A stretch of 40,438 bases of DNA from an uncultured Oscillospiraceae bacterium (GTDB taxonomy: Bacteria; Bacillota; Clostridia; Oscillospirales; Oscillospiraceae): assembly GCA_947629245.1 (NCBI GenBank), contig CANRDC010000017.1, forward strand, positions 1-40,438. The letters are read 5' to 3'. The position numbers and the translations under genes are program-made. Every line of letters begins with the position of its first letter. Position 1 is the first letter of the stretch. Of the stretch, positions 40,069-40,438 are shown piece after piece. Under the pieces are notes generated by a model. The model was not told the DNA's origin and searched no databases. It saw nothing but the letters and a program-made list of their open reading frames with translations.

Positions 40069-40438
40069 ATGTACTCACCGCAAGAAAAGGCAGAGATTGA
40101 ACGAGTTATCAATCTCCTGTTTGAAGCTCTGGAGGAAGAACAGCCGGATCACATCGCTGTGCGCCAGTACCATGTGTTCAAGCAGGCTGCGGGTAAGACG
40201 GCCCAAAGCATTCTTGTAAGCGCCGCCGTCCGTCTGGCCTCGTTCACCTTGCCGGAGATACAGGCCATCACCGCCAGGGACACCATGGAGCTTGGCAGCC
40301 TGGGAGATCGGAAACAGGCCATCTTCTGCATCATCCCAGACAGCAACGACAACAGCCTCAACTTGCAGGGCATCGGCTACGGCCTGCTCGTGCTGTTTTT
40401 CGCCATGGGCGTATTCGGCGCGGCGGCGTCCTTCCGGG
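40069..40438 (+). pseudogene. Fragment of a VirD4-like conjugative coupling protein, joined to a hydrophobic segment
   Basis: An open frame from an ATG at 40069 (GAGGGAG ten bases before) runs off the right edge, 123 codons. The first 97 residues match the middle of VirD4/TraG-type coupling proteins of Firmicutes conjugative elements: HIAVRQYHVFKQAAGKTAQS, FTLPEIQAI, ELGSLGDRKQAIFCIIPDSN. Coupling proteins are normally about 600 residues and have a Walker A domain before this part, which is absent. After NDNSLN, where relatives continue 'FLVSILYTQ', the sequence changes to GIGYGLLVLFFAMGVFGAA, a membrane segment. It looks like a deletion or rearrangement product, though a new short protein could be expressed. 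Confidence 0.75.

Overview
The window looks like chromosomal DNA of a GC-rich, Gram-positive Clostridia bacterium, most likely a gut member of the Oscillospiraceae. This rests on strong AAGGAGG-type ribosome sites, lipoprotein-type signal peptides, a Met-type T-box leader, a glycine riboswitch, a bile-salt-hydrolase-type enzyme, a Bacillus-like dpp/ykf peptide operon, and scraps of conjugative-element and phage DNA. No rRNA or tRNA gene and no CRISPR array was seen.

Left part (1-9030, mostly minus strand). An exported protein with a long Pro-Thr-Ala-Glu repeat stalk runs off the left edge. Next is metNIQ, a methionine ABC importer behind a T-box leader and a near-perfect sigma-A promoter. A PutP-type proline/Na+ symporter and an alanine/glycine Na+ symporter follow, the latter behind a glycine riboswitch. 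Then comes a TPR-containing family 2 glycosyltransferase.

Centre (9185-25728). A plus-strand operon encodes an ECF sigma factor, a membrane protein that may be its anti-sigma factor, an F420-ligase-fold protein, a membrane-anchored NlpC/P60 hydrolase and an ABC transporter. Opposite it lies a heterodimeric ABC exporter pair in which one half has a degenerate ATPase site. Then come DegV and a choloylglycine hydrolase, flanked by two structured intergenic elements, and a tiny acidic-repeat lipoprotein. A second plus-strand operon encodes a zinc-ribbon membrane protein, an ABC ATPase and a permease whose two halves are fused in one chain.

Right-centre (25788-36320, minus strand). A beta-CASP metallo-beta-lactamase RNase-like protein stands alone. 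It is followed by an operon dppE-B-C-D-F, ldcA, an NlpC/P60 peptidase and dppA. These genes would import di- or oligopeptides or murein peptides and break them down. The operon has a long leader with a terminator and a competing pairing that could be an attenuator.

Right end (36680-40438). This is accessory DNA: an unrecognised 267-residue protein behind a promoter with a tandem 10-bp repeat; a rearranged phage lysis cassette (CHAP endolysin, candidate holin, and a partial second copy at about 94 % identity); and a scrambled piece of a VirD4-like coupling protein from a conjugative element, running off the edge.

Starts were chosen from ribosome sites and family N-termini, so several differ from the longest open frame. 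Functions are inferred from recognisable motifs without database searches.
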